Assembly (NCBI RefSeq): GCF_019923565.1
Contig: NZ_CP074435.1
Coordinates: 481,295-545,294, forward strand
Length of the DNA: 64,000 bases
Reading direction: 5' to 3'
Source of the DNA: Candidatus Schneideria nysicola
Lineage (GTDB): Bacteria > Pseudomonadota > Gammaproteobacteria > Enterobacterales > Enterobacteriaceae
Below are positions 61,103-64,000 of this stretch, piece after piece (position 1 is the first letter of the stretch; the number at the start of each line of letters is the position of its first letter). A program made the position numbers and the translations under genes. A model generated the notes under the pieces. The model was not told where the DNA came from. It saw nothing but the letters and a program-made list of their open reading frames with translations, and made no database searches.

Positions 61103-62635
61103 TCACTCTATATGTAGTGTTTGCGAAAGGTAAGCATGGATATGCTGTGTTGATACAAAAGCAATCCTAATAATATATTGAGGAAAGATTCCAATAAATA
61201 TAAGTAATATTATAATGGACATGGTAAGGAACCATTCCATTGAGCTTGAGGAGGTCTTTTTCAAAGAAAAAGTCTTCCTAGGTTGACCATAGTATATACG
61301 CTGTATCATCACAAGTGAATAAATCGATGCTAATATTAATCCTAAGGTGGATAAAACAGCAATGAAGGGATTCGATGCAAAACTACCAAATAATATCATT
61401 ATTTCACCCACAAAATTACCGGTACAAGGGATCCCTAGTGTCGCTGTAGCGAAAAATAATGAGCATGCAGGTATATGCCTACTACTCCATCCTAATTGAT
61501 TCCATAACCCTCCCATACGTTTCATATCTCGAGTATATACTCGGTCATATAATTGCCCATATATAATACATAGACCGGCCATAGAAAGACTATGCGCAAT
61601 CATATATACTATTGCGCCTTGATATGCGATTTGATTACCACTATATAGCGCAATGAGTATAAAGCCCATATGGGATAAAGTTGTATAAGCTAAAAAACGT
61701 TTTATATTGGTTTGTGAAAAAGCTATACAAGCTCCATAAAAAATACACACCACTCCAATCCACATAGCAATTGGTGCAAATTGATGTGAAGCATGAGGAA
61801 AAAGAGGAAGAACAAAACGTAAAATACCATAAGCAGCCGTTTTGGGCAACAGACCAACTAAATCGATCGAACCGGTCATAGAAGTCTGACTATGCGCATC
61901 TGACAGCCAACTATGAAAAGGAACGATAGGTAATTTTATTGCAAAAGACAAAAAAAAGAATAACATAATAAAAAATTCAATATGCAGAGGCATATTCATA
62001 CCTAATAGATCTACATAATTAAAACTTAAAACACCATGAGAATGGTAATAAATAAAAGATAAAGTTAGAATTGCTACCAACATTAACAAACCACTAATTT
62101 TGGCATAAATAACAAATTTATTGGCTATTATAACGCGTATATTTTCAGGTGAAAGCGGATATCCCCATATTGTTATCAACAAGTACATAGGGAACAATAT
62201 TAATTCCCAAAAAAAGAATAAACAGAACAAGTCTATAGATAAAAATACGCCAATTACACTTCCTAACACCAATAGCAAATTACAATAAAAAAAACCCGGA
62301 CTTCTATCAACTTCATACCATGAACAAAGTACAGATAATATTCCAATAATATCAACCAATAGTATCATTAACCATGATAATCCATCTAAAGCCAAATGTA
62401 AACTTATCCCTAAATGTGGGATCCAATGTAAGATATACTCTATTGGCCAATTAGGGAAACTATAATTCCCCATTATAGCTTCATGATAATACTTCCATAT
62501 AAATAAGGTAAGAATTAAAAGTAATCCTGTAACGAATAAAGCAATCCAGCGTGGGATATTAGAACCAACACGCTCACTCTTACAACATATGATACTACCG
62601 AAAAAAGGCAGAAGTATGAGATAGAGTAATAACAT
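61103..62635 (-). CDS. nuoM: NADH-quinone oxidoreductase subunit M
   Basis: NuoM is a proton-pumping antiporter-like subunit of complex I. The 510-residue product (E. coli 509) has about 14 membrane segments with FFFWELILFPMYLLITIWG (containing the key glutamate), FAIKLPIVPFHSWLSDAHSQ and INIKRFLAYTT-type QTNIKRFLAYTTLSHMGFIL. It lies between nuoL (58-base gap) and nuoN. Confidence 0.98.
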   Translation of the reverse strand: MLLLYLILLPFFGSIICCKSERVGSNIPRWIALFVTGLLLILTLFIWKYYHEAIMGNYSFPNWPIEYILHWIPHLGISLHLALDGLSWLMILLVDIIGILSVLCSWYEVDRSPGFFYCNLLLVLGSVIGVFLSIDLFCLFFFWELILFPMYLLITIWGYPLSPENIRVIIANKFVIYAKISGLLMLVAILTLSFIYYHSHGVLSFNYVDLLGMNMPLHIEFFIMLFFFLSFAIKLPIVPFHSWLSDAHSQTSMTGSIDLVGLLPKTAAYGILRFVLPLFPHASHQFAPIAMWIGVVCIFYGACIAFSQTNIKRFLAYTTLSHMGFILIALYSGNQIAYQGAIVYMIAHSLSMAGLCIIYGQLYDRVYTRDMKRMGGLWNQLGWSSRHIPACSLFFATATLGIPCTGNFVGEIMILFGSFASNPFIAVLSTLGLILASIYSLVMIQRIYYGQPRKTFSLKKTSSSSMEWFLTMSIIILLIFIGIFPQYIIRIAFVSTQHIHAYLSQTLHIE

Positions 62636-62693
62636 AAAATTTATCCACCAAATAGCTCGTTATAAACAACTATCAAAATAGGATTATCCAATT

Positions 62694-64000
62694 TTATACT
62701 CCAATAAAGAGTAAGTATGCCGTTATTATTACTAATCCTACCAGCATCATTATAAAATGAACACTTATTCGAATAATTTCACTCTTAATTAGATAATGTT
62801 CTAAGAAATTAATCAAGTATAATAAGGATGGTATTGGTTTAGTTAGGGGATCGTTTGATAATAAACGCGTAATACGTAAATACGTTTTTATAAATATGGC
62901 ATGATATAATCTATCTAAACCCCATCCTTGAATCCAAAAAGATAAAATAAATCCTCCCCATCTACTCTGCGATATATAAGAGACTATTCGATAGGGTCCT
63001 CCTAGCCATAATTTATAAGCTAAAAAGATACCCAGTAGTGATATTATACTAGAAATAACCTCAATCCCTCTCTTTTGAGAGACAGGTAACCAATGACACT
63101 TAGGAAATATTTCTTCCATAGAAGGAAGTATCCATACTCCTATAATAGTAGAAAATAATAATAATACTATCAGCGGAATATCATGTTGAATTCTATTAGA
63201 AGAATAGGAAGGACTAATCTTTTCTTCTCCATGAAATACTAAAAAAATTAAACGAAATATATATATAGCGGTCAAAAAAGCACCTAATAAACCACATACT
63301 AGGAATATAGTTTTTCCATCTGCTACGGTAGCAAGTAAAATTCTTTCCTTAGAATAAAAACCCGACGTACAAATTGGAAAAGCCGCAAGTGAGGCTCCTC
63401 CTATTAAAAAGGAGAGATAGATTAAAGGCATTGAATTTCTTAACCCACCCATTCTAAAAATATTTTTCTCATAATTACAAGCAAGAATCACAGAACCAGC
63501 AGAAAGAAATAACAACGCTTTAAAAAAAGCATGAATTATTACATGTATAATAGCGGATTCCCAAGCTTTCACCCCAATAGCTAAAAACATATAACCAATC
63601 TGACTCATTGTCGAATACGCCAATATACGTTTAATGTCTTTTTGCACTACTGCTGAGAAGCTGGATAATAATAACGTTATCGCACCTATTATACCAATAC
63701 AATACAGGACATTCGGTGTCAATAAAAATAAAAAGTAAGTACGAACAATTAAGTATACCCCAGCAGTAACCATAGTAGCTGAATGTATGAGTGCCGATAT
63801 CGGAGTAGGACCAACCATTGCATCTATTAACCAAGTATGTAAAGGAATCTGTGCCGATTTAGCTATTGCTCCTCCTAATAGAAAAAAAGTAGCATATTGA
63901 AGAAGAATCAATGAGGAAGAATCCTCCATATTGTTCGATAGAGCATGCATTTCATTAAAATTTAAGGTTCCAAACTGTTGATAAAGGAAAAAAATTGCAC
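62694..64000 (-). CDS. nuoL: NADH-quinone oxidoreductase subunit L, 5' end beyond the window
   Basis: NuoL is the distal proton-pumping subunit of complex I, with a long lateral helix. The frame is open from 64000 without a start, through QQFGTLNFNEMHALSNN, so the ATG at 63950 is internal and the true start lies outside. Landmarks are KSAQIPLHTWLIDAMVGPTP, ALIHSATMVTAGVYLIVRT, DIKRILAYSTMSQIGYMFLA and the C-terminal membrane helix. About 435 of an expected 613 residues are present. The nuoL-M-N order is standard. Confidence 0.98.
   Translation of the reverse strand, partial: AIFFLYQQFGTLNFNEMHALSNNMEDSSSLILLQYATFFLLGGAIAKSAQIPLHTWLIDAMVGPTPISALIHSATMVTAGVYLIVRTYFLFLLTPNVLYCIGIIGAITLLLSSFSAVVQKDIKRILAYSTMSQIGYMFLAIGVKAWESAIIHVIIHAFFKALLFLSAGSVILACNYEKNIFRMGGLRNSMPLIYLSFLIGGASLAAFPICTSGFYSKERILLATVADGKTIFLVCGLLGAFLTAIYIFRLIFLVFHGEEKISPSYSSNRIQHDIPLIVLLLFSTIIGVWILPSMEEIFPKCHWLPVSQKRGIEVISSIISLLGIFLAYKLWLGGPYRIVSYISQSRWGGFILSFWIQGWGLDRLYHAIFIKTYLRITRLLSNDPLTKPIPSLLYLINFLEHYLIKSEIIRISVHFIMMLVGLVIITAYLLFIGV

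Noticed and set aside
62636..62660. TTATCCACC resembling a DnaA box
   Set aside because: It is a single imperfect match between nuo genes with no cluster of boxes or other origin features.
1..64000. CRISPR arrays, insertion sequences, prophage or toxin-antitoxin genes
   Set aside because: I saw no regularly spaced repeats, transposase-like frames or foreign-composition islands anywhere in the window.

Overview
This window is a stretch of the chromosome of a Gram-negative gammaproteobacterium with a strongly reduced genome, most like an insect endosymbiont related to Enterobacterales. The basis is threefold. The DNA is A+T-rich (roughly one third G+C by eye). Nearly every gene is a close orthologue of an Escherichia coli housekeeping gene. 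Whole E. coli gene blocks are kept in order, with single genes missing from inside them and almost no regulators, mobile elements or unknown genes. Baumannia- or Blochmannia-type symbionts fit; the sequence alone does not let me name the species.

Layout. 1-5713 (+): end of the spc operon and the alpha operon (rplR', rpsE, rpmD, rplO, secY, rpmJ, rpsM, rpsK, rpsD, rpoA, rplQ). 5684-7745: gloB and rnhA (-) diverging from dnaQ (+). 7758-9867: a general porin (-) diverging from fabI (+). 9878-22706 (-): one long transcription/translation block read as efp, tRNA-Thr(TGT), tRNA-Gly(TCC), tRNA-Thr(GGT), secE, nusG, rplK, rplA, rplJ, rplL, rpoB, rpoC, tRNA-Ile2(CAT). 22959-27402 (-): clpP-clpX-lon. 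27580-29406 (-): murB-birA. 29553-31804 (+): lonH-fabA. 31815-32175: tRNA-Leu(TAA), tRNA-Cys(GCA) (-) and tRNA-Leu(CAA) (+). 32220-35492 (+): ndk, dacA, lipB, lipA. 35536-37623 (-): an N-terminally shortened mfd. 37992-39212 (+): fabB. 39225-40108 (-): gmk-rpoZ. 40448-42118 (+): ybaL. 42145-57263 (-): dxr-uppS-cdsA-rseP-bamA-skp-lpxD-fabZ-lpxA-lpxB-dnaE-accA. 57543-59615 (+): prmB-aroC. 59626-64000 (-): nuoL'-nuoM-nuoN.

Together these genes cover core transcription and translation, ATP-dependent proteolysis (Lon, LonH, ClpXP), fatty acid synthesis (accA, fabA, fabB, fabI, fabZ) with lipoate and biotin attachment, lipid A synthesis (lpxA/B/D), outer-membrane protein assembly (bamA, skp), peptidoglycan and isoprenoid steps (murB, dacA, uppS, dxr), replication (dnaE, dnaQ, rnhA), the end of the shikimate pathway (aroC) and respiratory complex I. 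The cell appears to keep a true outer membrane and respiration.

I see no cassette that looks like a new defence, mobile or biosynthetic system. The points worth attention are reductive-evolution features: proteins that lost a regulatory or interaction domain (BirA without its helix-turn-helix, Mfd without its UvrA-binding half, DnaE without its C-terminal tau-binding region), a CDS whose stop codon lies inside a tRNA gene (efp/tRNA-Thr), a high share of non-ATG starts, mixed encoding of tRNA CCA ends, an unusual residue at the FabI inhibitor site, and several strong inverted repeats in spacers, including a possible Fur-box-like site.
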